Assembly (NCBI RefSeq): GCF_040947875.1
Contig: NZ_JBFRXN010000003.1
Span: 1,061,128-1,125,127, forward strand
Source: Pseudomonas sp. MYb118
GTDB lineage: Bacteria; Pseudomonadota; Gammaproteobacteria; Pseudomonadales; Pseudomonadaceae
DNA length: 64,000 bases
Direction: 5' to 3'
In this document: one piece after another, positions 51,991 through 63,469 of the stretch
Layout: each line of letters starts with the position of its first letter
Numbering within the stretch: position 1 is the first letter of the stretch
Notes under the pieces: generated by a model
What the model was told of the DNA's origin: nothing
Database searches by the model: none
What the model saw: only the letters and a program-made list of their open reading frames with translations
Made by a program: the position numbers and the translations under genes

Positions 51991-53718
51991 TTAGCCCAAC
52001 ATCTGACTCAACACCGCCCGCAACTTCCCAGGCTTCACCGGTTTGTTCAGCAGCGGCGCATCGAGCCGTTGCAGGGAGCGCCGGCATTGGTCGGTGCGGT
52101 CGGCGGTGATGATCACCGCTGGAATCGCCAGCCTGAAATGCTCGCGCAAGTGGCGCACCACATCGCAGCCCACCACACCATGGTCGAGGTGGTAGTCGGC
52201 CAGGATCAACTCCGGCGCCCGCCCCTTCAACACCGCCAGGGCTGACTCTTCATCGGTGGCAACAACCACCTCGCAACCCCACTCGCCCAGCAAGGCGCTC
52301 ATGCTTTGCAGGATCGCCACTTCATTGTCCAGCACCAGCAGGCGCCGGCCCGGCAGCGGGTTGCCGGTGGTCGGTTGCGGCGCGGCCTGGCTGATCGGCA
52401 ACGGCACTTCCTGGGAAATCGGCACTTCGATGCTGAACATCGAGCCGCGTCCGGGCCGCGACTGCACGTGAACGCGGTAGTCGAGGATCTTGGCGATGCG
52501 CTCGACGATGGCCAGTCCCAACCCCACGCCCTTGCGGTCGGCGGCACGGCCGACATCCAGCTGATTGAATTCGAGAAAGATCGAGTCGAGGCGATCCGCC
52601 GGAATGCCGCGCCCGGTGTCCCACACCTCCAGGCGCAGGTACTCACCGCGCCTGCGCGCCGCCAACAGGATGCTGCCCTGTTCGGTGTAGCGGCAGGCGT
52701 TGCTGAGGAAGTTGCGCAGGATGCGCGTCACCAGGCGCAGGTCGGTACGAATGGCGTAATCGCCCATGTGCACGCGCAGGCCCAGGCCGGTGGCGGCCGC
52801 CACCGACTGGAACTCCGACACCAGCGGCCCGAGCAATTCGTCGAGGCGGTACAGCGCCACATCCGGCTTGACCGCCGCCTGGTCGAGCCGGGAAATGTCC
52901 AGCAGGTCGGTGAGCAGATCTTCCGCCCCCTCCAAGGCCTGATGGGTGCGCTCGACCAGCACTTGCTCGACCTCGGGCAATTTGCGCTCGCGCAAGGTCG
53001 AGATCAGCAAACGCGCAGCGTTGAGCGGTTGCAGCAGGTCGTGGCTGGCGGCGGCGAGGTATTTGTCCTTGCTGCGGTTGGCCGCTTCGGCCGCATCGCG
53101 GGCATCGCGCAGGGCTTCGGCGATCTGCTTGCGCTGGGTGATCTGCTGTTGCAGGTTGCGGTTGGCTTCGAGCAGCTCGTCGGTGCGCGCCGTCACCCGC
53201 TGTTCCAGTTCGTCGTTGAGTTGTTGCAGGCGTTGCTGGGCCAGCTTGCGTTCGGTGATGTCGGCGACGAAGCCTTCCACCAGGCCTTCTTCGCCGGGCT
53301 TGAGCAACAGGTTCATCAGCACATCGAGATGACTGCCGTCCTGGCGGCGCAACTGGGTTTCGTAGCCGTGCAGGCTGCCCTGCTGGCGCAGGATCTCACC
53401 GATGTTCTCCAGTTCCTCGGCCCCCCCGACGAACAGGTTGCTCGCCAGGTCCGCCAGGGAAAACAGCACCTGCTGCGGGTTCTGGTAACCGAGCATGCGC
53501 GCCATGGCCGGGTTGGCCGCGCGCATGCCCTGCTCCAGGCTGGCCTGGAAAATCCCGTGCACGGCGTTCTCGAACAGCCATTTGTAACGGTTGCGCTCGG
53601 CTTCCAGCTCATCCAGGCGCGCGGCGAGTTCCGGGTAGTGGCTCTTGCGCGCCGAATGGCTGCCCAGGCCCAGCAGCCCCGCGAGCGCGCGTTGCTGGTC
53701 GTCAGAGGGCTTCGCCAT
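51991..53718 (-). CDS. ercS: hybrid sensor histidine kinase ErcS-like
   Basis: A 575-residue cytosolic hybrid kinase. The N-terminus has a PAS domain (ENAVHGIFQASLEQGMRAANPAMARMLGY ... FVADITERK) and a coiled coil (RLQQLNDELEQRVTARTDEL). The dimerisation domain has His226 (YLAAASHDLLQPLN); ATPase boxes are NFLSNACRYTE, DTGRGIP and GVGLGLAIVERIA. A receiver domain contains the acceptor Asp508 (ILADYHLD). There are no membrane helices. ATG 53718 lies 17 bases inside the ercA 3' end, so the two are cotranscribed. In P. aeruginosa the ercA-ercS pair belongs to the regulatory network of PQQ ethanol oxidation. Confidence 0.88.
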   Translation of the reverse strand: MAKPSDDQQRALAGLLGLGSHSARKSHYPELAARLDELEAERNRYKWLFENAVHGIFQASLEQGMRAANPAMARMLGYQNPQQVLFSLADLASNLFVGGAEELENIGEILRQQGSLHGYETQLRRQDGSHLDVLMNLLLKPGEEGLVEGFVADITERKLAQQRLQQLNDELEQRVTARTDELLEANRNLQQQITQRKQIAEALRDARDAAEAANRSKDKYLAAASHDLLQPLNAARLLISTLRERKLPEVEQVLVERTHQALEGAEDLLTDLLDISRLDQAAVKPDVALYRLDELLGPLVSEFQSVAAATGLGLRVHMGDYAIRTDLRLVTRILRNFLSNACRYTEQGSILLAARRRGEYLRLEVWDTGRGIPADRLDSIFLEFNQLDVGRAADRKGVGLGLAIVERIAKILDYRVHVQSRPGRGSMFSIEVPISQEVPLPISQAAPQPTTGNPLPGRRLLVLDNEVAILQSMSALLGEWGCEVVVATDEESALAVLKGRAPELILADYHLDHGVVGCDVVRHLREHFRLAIPAVIITADRTDQCRRSLQRLDAPLLNKPVKPGKLRAVLSQMLG

Positions 53719-54865
53719 ACACGACCTCGACGTCACGCTGGCTCGACTCGCGCGGGTTGGTCAGGATGCACGGGTCGTCCATGGCGTGTTGCGACAGGAA
53801 CGGGATGTCCGCGGTGCTGACCCCATGCAGGCCGAGGGTTTCATGAAAGCCGATGGCGTGCTTGAGGGCGATCAGGTGTTCCACCAGGCGCCCGCAGATC
53901 TGCCGGTGATTGAGGCCACGGCAGTCGATACCGAACGTCTCGGCGATCACCTTGAAACGCTCCGGCGCCGAGCTGTAGTTGAACGCCACCACGTGCTCGA
54001 CCAGCACCGCGTTGCACAGGCCATGGGGCAAGTCGAGGAACCCGCCCAGGCTGTGGGACATCGCATGCACCGCGCCGAGAATCGCGTTGGAGAACGCCAG
54101 CCCGGCTTGCATGCTGCCCAACATGATCTTCTCGCGCAGGGCGATGTCAGCCGGGTTGGCGATCATCTGCACCAGGTTGCCGTTGATCAGGCGCATCGCC
54201 TCCAGCGCATGGGGGTCGGTCAGCGGCCCGTGGCCGGTGGAAACGAACGCCTCGATGGCATGCACCAGCGCGTCGATGCCGGTACAGGCGGACAGGAACG
54301 GGTCCATGCTCAGGGTGGTTTCCGGGTCGATCAGCGACACGTCCGGCACCACCGCCTTGCTGACGATGGAAAACTTCATGCGTTCCTGCTGGTTGGAGAT
54401 GATCACGAACTGCGAAACGTCCGCCGAGGTGCCGGCGGTGGTCGGGATCAGGATCAGCGGCGGGCTGGGCACGCGGATGGTGTCGACGCCCTCGAACTCG
54501 AGGATGCTGCGCCCATGGGCGACGACGATGCCGATGCCCTTGCCGCAATCCATCGGGCTGCCACCGCCGACGGCGACGATCACGTCGCAATGGTTCTCGC
54601 GGTAGATTTCGGCACCGAGCATGACTTCCTCGACCCTGGGGTTGGGCGACACGTCGATGTACAGGCAGTAGTCGATACCAATCGCCTGCAAACTGGCCTC
54701 GACATCGGCCACCCACCCGGCGGCGATCACCCCGGGGTCGCTGACGATCAACACCTTGCGCGCGCCAAAGGTCTTGGCGTAATTGCCCACATTGTGCCGG
54801 CAACCGGCACCGAAGATGATTTCCGGCGAAACGAATTTACGCAGCTGGCTGAGACTCTGGCTCAT
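53702..54865 (-). CDS. ercA: iron-containing alcohol dehydrogenase ErcA
   Basis: A 387-residue group III Fe-ADH. The NAD domain carries GGGSPMDCGKGIG; iron ligands lie in the helical domain (GIDALVHAIEAFVSTG, HAMSHSLGGFLDLPHGLCNAV, and HAMDDPC near the end). In Pseudomonas, ErcA is tied to control of the exa/ped pathway rather than to bulk ethanol oxidation. It overlaps ercS by 17 bases. The start MSQSLSQLRKFVSPEIIFG at 54865 fits the family. A REP doublet separates it from pqqE. Confidence 0.92.
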   Translation of the reverse strand: MSQSLSQLRKFVSPEIIFGAGCRHNVGNYAKTFGARKVLIVSDPGVIAAGWVADVEASLQAIGIDYCLYIDVSPNPRVEEVMLGAEIYRENHCDVIVAVGGGSPMDCGKGIGIVVAHGRSILEFEGVDTIRVPSPPLILIPTTAGTSADVSQFVIISNQQERMKFSIVSKAVVPDVSLIDPETTLSMDPFLSACTGIDALVHAIEAFVSTGHGPLTDPHALEAMRLINGNLVQMIANPADIALREKIMLGSMQAGLAFSNAILGAVHAMSHSLGGFLDLPHGLCNAVLVEHVVAFNYSSAPERFKVIAETFGIDCRGLNHRQICGRLVEHLIALKHAIGFHETLGLHGVSTADIPFLSQHAMDDPCILTNPRESSQRDVEVVYGEAL

Positions 54866-54976
54866 TGGAAAGCCTGTTTTTTATTGTTTTGGAAGATAGA
54901 GCCACGGTAACCGATATTGCGGTGAATGCAATCAGACCAATGATTGCCATGACAGGTAGTTGAACCCACCACGACA

Positions 54977-55067
54977 CCCTGTGGGAGCGAGCCTGCTCGC
55001 GATAAGGTCAGCCCAAACACATGCAGTGTCTGATCCGGCCATATCGCGAGCAGGCTCGCTCCCACAA
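54977..55067. repeat. REP doublet
   Basis: Inverted pair of REP copies (54977-55004 and 55041-55067) between pqqE and ercA. Flanks are partly complementary. Confidence 0.88.
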
Positions 55068-55096
55068 AAGGCATCCAAAGAGCTTGGGCCGATGCA

Positions 55097-56239
55097 CTAA
55101 CCGCGATAGATCAGCCGCGACGCCTTCTCATTGCGCAACGTCAGCTGCTCCACCCCCAACCCCGGCGCCTCGGCCTCCTCCCGGGCCTTGAGGATCACCC
55201 CATGGTGAGGCGACTTGGCGCACACCGGGTCGGCGTTTTCGGCATCCCCCGTAAGCATGAACGCCTGGCAGCGGCAGCCACCCAGATCCTTGTGTTTTTC
55301 GTCGCAGGAGCGGCAAGGCTCCTTCATCCAGGCATCGCCACGAAAGCGGTTGAAGCCGAACGACTCGTTCCAGATGTGCTCGATGCTGTGCTCACGCACG
55401 TTGGGGAACTGCACCGGCAATTGCCGGGCGCTGTGGCACGGCAGCGCGGTGCCGTCCGGGGTGATGTCGAGAAACAAATTGGCCCAGCCATTCATGCAGG
55501 TTTTCGGGCGTTCCTCGTAGTAGTCGGGCGTGACGAAGATCAGTTTGCACGGGTGCCCCTCGGTCTCCAGGCGCTGGCGATACTCATTGGTGACCCGTTC
55601 GGCGCGCTGCAATTGCTCGCGAGTCGGCAGCAGGCCGACGCGATTGAGTTCGGCCCAGCCGTAGAACTGGCAGGTGGCCAATTCGACGAAATCCGCTTCC
55701 AGTTCCAGGCACAGCTCGATGATGCGCTCGATCTGATTGATGTTGTGCCGATGGGTGACGAAGTTCAGCACCATGGGATAACCCTGGGCCTTCACCGCAC
55801 GGGCCATGGCCAGCTTCTGCGCGAATGCCTTGCGCGAGCCGGCGAGCATGTTGTTGACCGTCTCGTCGGCGGCCTGGAAGCTGATCTGGATATGGTCGAG
55901 CCCCGCCACCTTGAAATCAGCGATCTTCGCTTCGCTAAGACCGATGCCCGAGGTGATCAGGTTGGTGTAGTAGCCCATGTCACGGGCGGCCTTGATCAGC
56001 TCGGCCAGGTCCTGGCGCACCAGCGGCTCGCCACCGGAAAAGCCCAGTTGCGCAGCGCCCATCGCCCGCGCCTCGGTGAACACGCGAATCCATTCCTCGG
56101 TGCTCAACTCCGCGCCCTGCCCGGCGAAGTCCAGCGGGTTGGAGCAATACGGGCATTGCAGCGGGCAGCGATAGGTCAGCTCGGCCAGCAACCACAGCGG
56201 CGGGCCCGGCAGCGTTTCACTCGATCCAGAACTGCGCAT
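55097..56239 (-). CDS. pqqE: PqqA peptide cyclase PqqE (radical SAM)
   Basis: A 380-residue radical SAM enzyme that links Glu and Tyr of the PqqA peptide in the first step of PQQ synthesis. The SAM cluster motif is CPLQCPYCS near residue 25, with FSGGEP as the SAM-binding GGE. The C-terminal SPASM region holds further Cys ([32 protein letters not shown]). ATG 56239 has GGAGG six bases upstream and lies inside the pqqD 3' end (23-base overlap), so translation is coupled. Confidence 0.96.
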   Translation of the reverse strand: MRSSGSSETLPGPPLWLLAELTYRCPLQCPYCSNPLDFAGQGAELSTEEWIRVFTEARAMGAAQLGFSGGEPLVRQDLAELIKAARDMGYYTNLITSGIGLSEAKIADFKVAGLDHIQISFQAADETVNNMLAGSRKAFAQKLAMARAVKAQGYPMVLNFVTHRHNINQIERIIELCLELEADFVELATCQFYGWAELNRVGLLPTREQLQRAERVTNEYRQRLETEGHPCKLIFVTPDYYEERPKTCMNGWANLFLDITPDGTALPCHSARQLPVQFPNVREHSIEHIWNESFGFNRFRGDAWMKEPCRSCDEKHKDLGGCRCQAFMLTGDAENADPVCAKSPHHGVILKAREEAEAPGLGVEQLTLRNEKASRLIYRG

Positions 56240-56489
56240 GGGCCACCTCCAGGAACGCCAGCACGTCTTCGTCGATGCCCGGCACGCCGGGGTGAGCCGT
56301 CGTCAGCAGCTCGATGATCGCCGCGACGCTGCGCTGGCCGTCCACCAGGCCGAGGATCTGCCCGGCGCTGCCGTTGAGCTTGATCATGCCCTCGGGGTAC
56401 AGCAACACATGGCAATCCTGGCGCGGCTCCCATTGCAGGCGAAAACCGCGGCGCAAGCTCGGCGCCTGCGTACGATTGACCGGATTCAC
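56217..56489 (-). CDS. pqqD: PqqA-binding chaperone PqqD
   Basis: A 90-residue RRE-type protein that presents PqqA to PqqE. Sequence [31 protein letters not shown] and the helical end [18 protein letters not shown] match PqqD. The start is GTG 56489, overlapping the pqqC stop (GTGA). Longer open frames upstream run through pqqC and are not real. Confidence 0.93.
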   Translation of the reverse strand: MNPVNRTQAPSLRRGFRLQWEPRQDCHVLLYPEGMIKLNGSAGQILGLVDGQRSVAAIIELLTTAHPGVPGIDEDVLAFLEVAHAQFWIE

Positions 56490-57229
56490 AGGGCAATCCC
56501 CCGATGCCAGACATTGTCCTGGGTCACGCTGTGATACGGCGGGCGATGCAGCTCGTAAGCCATGCTCATGGCGTCGAGCATGCTCCACAGCACGTCGAGC
56601 TTGAATTGCAGGATGTCGAGCATGCGCTGCTGGCCGGAGGCGGTGACGTAGTGCGCCAGGGTAATGCGCAAGCCATGCTCGACATCGCGCCGCGCCTGGC
56701 CCAGGCGGGTGCGGAAATAGTCGTAGCCGGCGGCGTCGATCCACGGGTAATGGGTGGGCCAGGCATCCAGCCGAGACTGGTGGATCTGCGGGGCGAACAG
56801 CTCGGTCAGGGAGCTGCTGGCCGCTTCCTGCCAGCAGGCGCGCCGGGCGAAATTGACGTAGGCATCCACGGCGAAACGCACGCCGGGCAACACCAGTTCC
56901 TGGGACAGGATCTGCTCGCGGTCCAGGCCCACCGCCTCGCCCAGGCGCAGCCAGGCCTCGATGCCGCCCTCGCTGCCGGGAGCGCCGTCGTGGTCGAGGA
57001 TCCGTTGCAACCATTCGCGGCGCACGTCGCGGTCGGGGCAGTTGGCGAGGATGGCGGCGTCTTTCAGGGGGATGTTGACCTGGTAGTAGAAGCGGTTGGC
57101 GACCCAGCCCTGGATCTGTTCGCGGGTGGCGCGGCCGGCGTACATCGCCTGATGGAAGGGATGGTGGATGTGGTAGTAGGCGCCCTTGGCGCGCAGGGCT
57201 TGTTCGAATTGGGTGGGGGTCATGGGCAT
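56486..57229 (-). CDS. pqqC: pyrroloquinoline-quinone synthase PqqC
   Basis: A 247-residue all-helical oxidase that performs the last ring-closing eight-electron oxidation to PQQ without metal or cofactor. [15 protein letters not shown] at the N-terminus, [22 protein letters not shown] and [17 protein letters not shown] carry the active-site His, Tyr and Arg residues. AGGA eight bases before ATG 57229 supports the start. pqqC and pqqB are separated by 117 bases containing a REP doublet. Confidence 0.96.
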   Translation of the reverse strand: MPMTPTQFEQALRAKGAYYHIHHPFHQAMYAGRATREQIQGWVANRFYYQVNIPLKDAAILANCPDRDVRREWLQRILDHDGAPGSEGGIEAWLRLGEAVGLDREQILSQELVLPGVRFAVDAYVNFARRACWQEAASSSLTELFAPQIHQSRLDAWPTHYPWIDAAGYDYFRTRLGQARRDVEHGLRITLAHYVTASGQQRMLDILQFKLDVLWSMLDAMSMAYELHRPPYHSVTQDNVWHRGIAL

Positions 57230-57270
57230 TGTGTTTTTCCTGTTGTTTTTGTTGTTGTCTGGGCGGGCCC

Positions 57271-57336
57271 CATCGCGAGCAAGCTCGCTCCTACAGAGGT
57301 ATCACCGCCCCTGTAGGAGCGGGCTTGCCCGCGATG
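57271..57336. repeat. REP doublet inside the pqq operon
   Basis: Inverted pair (57271-57296, and 57311-57336 of the GCGGGCTTGCCCGC type) between pqqB and pqqC. As RNA it would form a strong hairpin that could set different levels for pqqAB and pqqCDE. Confidence 0.85.
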
Positions 57337-57346
57337 AGGCCGGCAG

Positions 57347-58261
57347 CTACAACACAATACTCATCCCGTCATAAGCCACCTCGATCCCACGCCGCTCCAA
57401 CAAAGCCCGCTCCGCCGAGTCCTCATCCAGGATCGGGTTGGTGTTGTTGATGTGAATCAGCACCTTGCGCTGGCGGGGAAAGTCCGCCAGCAGCTCCAGC
57501 ATCCCGCCCGGCCCGCTTTGCGGCAGGTGGCCCATTTCGCGGCCCAGGCTGTGGCCGACGCCGCACACCTGCATCTCGTCGTCGCGCCACAGGGTGCCGT
57601 CCAGCAGCAGGCAATCGGCGCGGTCCATCCAGCTCGCCACGTCGTCATCGACCTGGCCCAGGCCCGGGGCGTAGAACACCGCCGCGCCAGAGCGTTGGTC
57701 TTCGATGAACAGGCCGATGGTGTCGCCCGGCTGCGGGTTGCCGCGGTTGGGCGAGTACGGCGGTGCGTTGCTGACCAGCGGAATCGCCCGCAGGCGCAGG
57801 TGTTCGCAAGCCGGGATGTGGAAAGGCTCGCGGTCCAGTCCGATCGGTTGCCAGTGCAGGCCGCCGCTCCAGTGTTCGAGCATGGGAAACAGGGGGAAGC
57901 CGCTGCTCAGGTCTGCGTGAACTCGCTCGGTGCACCACACCGAGTGCGGGCAACCTTCGCGCAGGCTCAAGAGGCCAGTGCAATGGTCGATCTGGCTGTC
58001 CATCAGCAGCACGCCGGCAATCGCCGTATCGCGCAGGCGGCGTGCCGGTTGCAGCGGCGCGAAAGCGGCCAGTTGCGCGCGAATGTCCGGGGAGGCATTG
58101 CACAGCAGCCAGTTCACCCCGTTGTCGCTCAAGGCAATCGAGGACTGCGTGCGCGCCTGTGTGCGCAGGCTGCCGTTGCGCACGCCGCAGCATTGCCGGC
58201 AATTGCAGTTCCACTGCGGAAAACCACCGCCAGCGGCGGAACCGAGAACGCGGATGTGCAT
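57347..58261 (-). CDS. pqqB: PQQ biosynthesis protein PqqB
   Basis: A 304-residue metallo-beta-lactamase-fold protein proposed to hydroxylate the PqqE/F product tyrosine. [28 protein letters not shown] is the diagnostic N-terminus, with the zinc-binding CNCRQC. The family's [15 protein letters not shown] region replaces the usual HxHxDH. GGAG lies seven bases before ATG 58261, 55 bases after pqqA. Confidence 0.95.
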   Translation of the reverse strand: MHIRVLGSAAGGGFPQWNCNCRQCCGVRNGSLRTQARTQSSIALSDNGVNWLLCNASPDIRAQLAAFAPLQPARRLRDTAIAGVLLMDSQIDHCTGLLSLREGCPHSVWCTERVHADLSSGFPLFPMLEHWSGGLHWQPIGLDREPFHIPACEHLRLRAIPLVSNAPPYSPNRGNPQPGDTIGLFIEDQRSGAAVFYAPGLGQVDDDVASWMDRADCLLLDGTLWRDDEMQVCGVGHSLGREMGHLPQSGPGGMLELLADFPRQRKVLIHINNTNPILDEDSAERALLERRGIEVAYDGMSIVL

Positions 58262-58316
58262 GGCAATGCTCCACAAGGCAGGCCCGGCCAACACAGGCGG
58301 CTGGCCGGGTGATGGA

Positions 58317-58388
58317 TCAGCGGTTGGCGAAATACATCGTCACTTCGAAGCCAATGCGCAGGTCGGTAAACGCGGGTTTAGTCCACAT
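58317..58388 (-). CDS. pqqA: PQQ precursor peptide PqqA
   Basis: A 23-residue peptide, [20 protein letters not shown] then ANR. The conserved Glu16 and Tyr20 (E-V-T-M-Y) are the residues joined by PqqE to form PQQ. AGAGGA lies seven bases before ATG 58388. It heads the pqqABCDE operon and is too short for standard ORF lists. No pqqF peptidase lies in the window. Confidence 0.96.
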   Translation of the reverse strand: MWTKPAFTDLRIGFEVTMYFANR

Positions 58389-58528
58389 GGGTCAATCCTC
58401 TTCTTGTGCCGGGCAATTCCGGTAAGGCCATTAATGCACGGGGCGTGCGGGGGTCGAATGCTACTTTCGAACGAAGGGGTGGGGTGCGTTGGTAGGGGGT
58501 GATCAATCTGATAAAAACACAATACCCA

Positions 58529-58619
58529 CTGTAGGAGCGGGCTTGCCCGCGATGGCGGTGTGTCAGCCACATCATCGGCGACTGATACACCCTCATCGCG
58601 GGCAAGCCCGCTCCTACAG
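58529..58619. repeat. REP doublet
   Basis: Inverted pair of GCGGGCTTGCCCGC-type REP copies (58529-58554 and 58593-58619) between the aldehyde dehydrogenase gene and pqqA, probably upstream of or inside the pqqA promoter region. Nothing else is recognised in 58389-58642. Confidence 0.88.
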
Positions 58620-58642
58620 AGGATTGTGTTTGCTTCAGAGGG

Positions 58643-60163
<1,521 letters not shown>

Positions 60164-60280
60164 GCTGAGCCTCTGTCTGGGTCGATGCCCGTCGGTTCGA
60201 CAGGCGATGCACCGATAGTAGAGAGCCCCGCCGGCCAGACGAATGCGCCGTTGGCAGGAGGGGCTCTCGTTATTTGGTAG

Positions 60281-60477
60281 TAGGAGCGAGCTTGCTCGCG
60301 ATGAGGGTGTGTCAGTCACCGACTGATGTGACTGATGCACCGCCTTCGCGAGCAAGCCCGCTCCCACAAGGACGGCGCCGGACCTGTAGGAGCGAGCTTG
60401 CTCGCGATCGCGGTATGTCGGTCACATCATTGGCAACTGACACGCCCTCATCGCGAGCAAGCTCGCTCCTACAGGGA
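60281..60477. repeat. REP palindromes (four copies)
   Basis: Four REP copies in two inverted pairs between the PedH-type gene and the aldehyde dehydrogenase gene, with the recurring spacer GTGTGTCAGTCAC/GTATGTCGGTCAC. The tandem arrangement resembles that at 51773-51968. Confidence 0.88.
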
Positions 60478-60483
60478 TACGGC

Positions 60484-62259
60484 TTAGTGCTTGGCCACCA
60501 ACTCCTTCGGCAACTTGAAGGTCCAGAGCATGCCGCCCTGGTTGAAGTCCTTCACGCGCTTGGCCACTTCGCCGCCCCACAGCGGCACCGCGCCGCCCCA
60601 GCCGGAGAGCACCGAGACGTATTGCTCGCCGTCCATTTCCCAGGTCACGGGCGAGCCCAGCACGCCGGAGCCGGTCTGGAATTCCCAGACCTTTTCCCCG
60701 GTCTTGGCATTGAACGCCTGCAGGAAACCTTCCGGCGTACCGGTGAACACCAGGTTGCCCTTGGTGGTCAGCACCCCGCCCCACAGCGGCGCGAAGTTCT
60801 TGTGGCGCCACACTTCCTTGCCGGTTTTCGGGTCGATGGCGCGCAGCACGCCGATGTAGTCTTCGTTCAGCGGCTTGATGGTGAAACCGGCCCCGAGGAA
60901 CGCCGCGCCTTTCTTGTAGGCGATGCCTTCGTTCCAGATGTCCATGCCCCACTCGTTGGACGGCACGTAGAACAGCCCGGTGTCCTTGTTGTAGGCCATC
61001 GGCATCCAGTTCTTCGCACCGAGGAACGCCGGTGCGACGAACACCGAGCTGCCCTTGGCCTCACTGCCCGGCGCGCCCGGGCGGCTGGCCTCGTTGTAGA
61101 TCGGCCGGCCATTCTTGTCCAGGCCCGTGGCCCAGGTGATCTTGTCGACGAAGGGGAAGCCGCGGATGAACTTGCCGTTGGTACGGTCGAGCACGTAGAA
61201 GAAGCCGTTACGGTCGGCGGTGGCCGCCGCTTTCACTTCCTTGCCGCCCTCGGTGTAGTTGAACGACACCAGCTCGTTGACGCCGTCGTAGTCCCAGCCG
61301 TCGTGCGGGGTGCTCTGGAAGTGCCACTTGATGGTGCCGTCATCCGGGTTGAGCGCCAGGCGCGAGGACGAGTAGAGGTTGTCGCCAGGGCGCAGGTGCG
61401 AGTTCCACGGCGCCGGGTTGCCGGTACCGAACAGCAGCAGGTTGGTTTCCGGGTCATAGTAGCCGCCCAGCCAAGGGGCCGCGCCGCCGGTCTTCCACAG
61501 GTCGCCCGGCCAGGTCTTGCCGGCTTCGCCGCCGGAGATGCCGTTCTCGATCGCCTTGCCGTCCTTGTACACGTAACCCATGTGGCCTTCCACGGTCGGA
61601 CGGCTCCACAGCAGGTCACCGTTTTTCGGGTCGTAGGCTTCGATCTTGCCGACCACGCCGAACTCGCCGCCAGCCACCCCGGTGATCAGCTTGCCGTTGA
61701 TCACCAGCGGCGCAGCGCTGATCGAGTAGCCTTCCTTGTGGTCGGCGACCTTCTTGCTCCACACCACCTTGCCGGTGTCCTTGTTCAGGGCCACGAGCTT
61801 GGCGTCCAGGGTGCCGAAGAACACCAGGTCACCGTACAGCGCCACGCCCCGGTTGATCACGTCGCAGCACGGGCGGATGTCATCGGGCAGACGCGCATCG
61901 TACTGCCAGAGCTTCTTGCCGCTGCGCGCATCCACGGCGAACACCCGCGAGTAGGAACCGGTCATGTACATCACGCCGTCCTTGATCACCGGCTGCGCCT
62001 GCTGACCGCGTTGTTTTTCCCCGCCGAAGGAAAACGCCCAGGCCGGGCGCAGGTCCTTGACGTTGTCGACGTTGAGGGTGTCGAGGGGGCTGTAGCGCTG
62101 ACCCTGGACGCCCAGACCATTGGTGACGATCTGCTCCGGGTTCTTGGGGTCCTGGAGAATGTCCTGGTCACTGACGGCGGCCAGGGCCGTGCCGGACAGC
62201 AGCATGGCACTGAGCAGCGCACTCAGGACGAAGGGTTGGCGACGTGCGGGTTGGGTCAT
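60484..62259 (-). CDS. pedH: PQQ-dependent alcohol dehydrogenase, lanthanide-type (PedH)
   Basis: A 591-residue periplasmic quinoprotein with signal peptide ending SGTALA and an eight-bladed propeller. The adjacent cysteines Cys131-Cys132 ([10 protein letters not shown]) form the ring disulfide under PQQ. Metal-site residues are Glu199 (GGEFG), Asn281 (GTGNPAPW), catalytic Asp323 and an extra Asp325 (GWDYDG). From family knowledge, the second Asp marks rare-earth-dependent enzymes (XoxF, PedH), while calcium-type MxaF/PedE have Ala or Ser there. Length also fits PedH (about 595) better than PedE. Neighbours are an aldehyde dehydrogenase and a SoxYZ/zinc hydrolase relay pair. Confidence 0.93.
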   Translation of the reverse strand: MTQPARRQPFVLSALLSAMLLSGTALAAVSDQDILQDPKNPEQIVTNGLGVQGQRYSPLDTLNVDNVKDLRPAWAFSFGGEKQRGQQAQPVIKDGVMYMTGSYSRVFAVDARSGKKLWQYDARLPDDIRPCCDVINRGVALYGDLVFFGTLDAKLVALNKDTGKVVWSKKVADHKEGYSISAAPLVINGKLITGVAGGEFGVVGKIEAYDPKNGDLLWSRPTVEGHMGYVYKDGKAIENGISGGEAGKTWPGDLWKTGGAAPWLGGYYDPETNLLLFGTGNPAPWNSHLRPGDNLYSSSRLALNPDDGTIKWHFQSTPHDGWDYDGVNELVSFNYTEGGKEVKAAATADRNGFFYVLDRTNGKFIRGFPFVDKITWATGLDKNGRPIYNEASRPGAPGSEAKGSSVFVAPAFLGAKNWMPMAYNKDTGLFYVPSNEWGMDIWNEGIAYKKGAAFLGAGFTIKPLNEDYIGVLRAIDPKTGKEVWRHKNFAPLWGGVLTTKGNLVFTGTPEGFLQAFNAKTGEKVWEFQTGSGVLGSPVTWEMDGEQYVSVLSGWGGAVPLWGGEVAKRVKDFNQGGMLWTFKLPKELVAKH

Positions 62260-62289
62260 GGCGGCTACCTCTGCGGGTTTTTGTTATAC

Positions 62290-62306
62290 CCGGGAAATTT
62301 TCCCGG
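62290..62306. promoter_or_regulatory. palindrome upstream of pedH
   Basis: CCGGGAAATTTTCCCGG, eight-base arms around one base, 31-47 bases before the pedH ATG. It may be a regulator site or a 5'-leader hairpin. I do not recognise the binding protein. Confidence 0.45.
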
Positions 62307-62417
62307 TCTGGTGCAGATTCTTGGTCGCCGGGGGCCCTGCAACAATTGCCCGCAGTGTTGAGATTTGTAGTTCCTTGGTAGGGGGTGTGGGTGCTGGACT
62401 TACCCTGGCTCCACCCA

Positions 62418-62508
62418 CTGTGGGAGCGAGCCTGCTCGCGATGAGGGCGTGTCAGTCGATGGTGATGTGACGGATACACCGCAATCGCGAGCAGGCTCGC
62501 TCCCACAG
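62418..62508. repeat. REP doublet
   Basis: Inverted pair of REP copies (62418-62444 and 62482-62508) between the metallohydrolase gene and pedH. Confidence 0.88.
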
Positions 62509-62532
62509 TGGACATCCAAGTGGCCGGGGGAA

Positions 62533-63459
62533 TTACTGATCCACCCGCTTCATCCGCTCCCGCTCATACCGCGGATACAGATGGCTGACACTGCGGATCA
62601 GCTCATAACGACTCAAGCTGATAGCCGCAAAACGCTCGGGAATGGGGCTGCGGATCATCTCGGCCATATCGCTGCCATTGGCGGCGCCGTCGCGCATCAG
62701 CTGGTCGAGCCAGCCCAGGTAATCGCGCATCTGCTCGAAGGGTCCGGCATCGGTGGCCACGGGGCCGTGGCCGGGCACGATGAGGGTCCAGGGCAAGCCT
62801 TGCAGGGTGGCGATGTCCGCCAGCCACACCGCCAGCCCCGGACTGTTGGGCGTGGTCAGTGCCCGTTGGTAAAACACCAGATCGCCGGCGAAGAGCACGC
62901 CGGTCTTCTGGTCGAGAATAGCCAGATCCGCACCGGTATGCCCACCCAGGCCCAGCAGGCGCAGATCATGATTCCCAAAAGTTCGCACGCCTGGCTCAAG
63001 CACCTCGGTGGGCAACACCACTTCAGTGCCGCGCATCCAGTCGCCCACCAGCCGGTACATGTTCTCGGCCATGGCATCGCCCTGCTGGCGGAGCAACTCG
63101 GTGGTGCCGGCCAGCGCACCGATCAGCACGTCGCTGAACGCCTGGTTGCCCAGCACGTGGTCCGGGTGATGGTGGGTCAACAGTACTTCGATCACCGGTT
63201 TATCGCTGACCGTGGCAATCGCCTTGCGCATCGCTTCGCCGTAGCGCCGTGACGGCCCGGTGTCGATCACCACCACGCCGCGCTCGGTGACGATGAACGC
63301 GGTGTTGACGATGTTGCCGCCGTTGTCCTTGGCGAGGTTGTCGGTGCTGCCTTCCAGCAGCCAGGTATCTTCGGCGATCTGCCGGGGCACCAGGGTGTAG
63401 TCGAGATCGGCCAGGGCCGGCAGGCACACGCTCGCCAGCCAGAGCAGCATCCAGCGCAT
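62533..63459 (-). CDS. quinoprotein relay-system zinc metallohydrolase
   Basis: A 308-residue exported metallo-beta-lactamase-fold protein. The signal peptide is MRWMLLWLASVCLPALA. The zinc motif is LLTHHHPDHVLGNQ (HxHxDH), followed by GGHTGADLAIL, FAGDLVF and VPGHGPVATD. It belongs to the SoxH-related families encoded with PQQ dehydrogenases and a SoxYZ-like carrier. The biochemical role is unproven; a periplasmic relay or maturation function is suggested. AAGGAG six bases before ATG 63459 fixes the start, 10 bases after the carrier gene. Confidence 0.9.
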   Translation of the reverse strand: MRWMLLWLASVCLPALADLDYTLVPRQIAEDTWLLEGSTDNLAKDNGGNIVNTAFIVTERGVVVIDTGPSRRYGEAMRKAIATVSDKPVIEVLLTHHHPDHVLGNQAFSDVLIGALAGTTELLRQQGDAMAENMYRLVGDWMRGTEVVLPTEVLEPGVRTFGNHDLRLLGLGGHTGADLAILDQKTGVLFAGDLVFYQRALTTPNSPGLAVWLADIATLQGLPWTLIVPGHGPVATDAGPFEQMRDYLGWLDQLMRDGAANGSDMAEMIRSPIPERFAAISLSRYELIRSVSHLYPRYERERMKRVDQ

Positions 63460-63469
63460 CGCACGCTCC

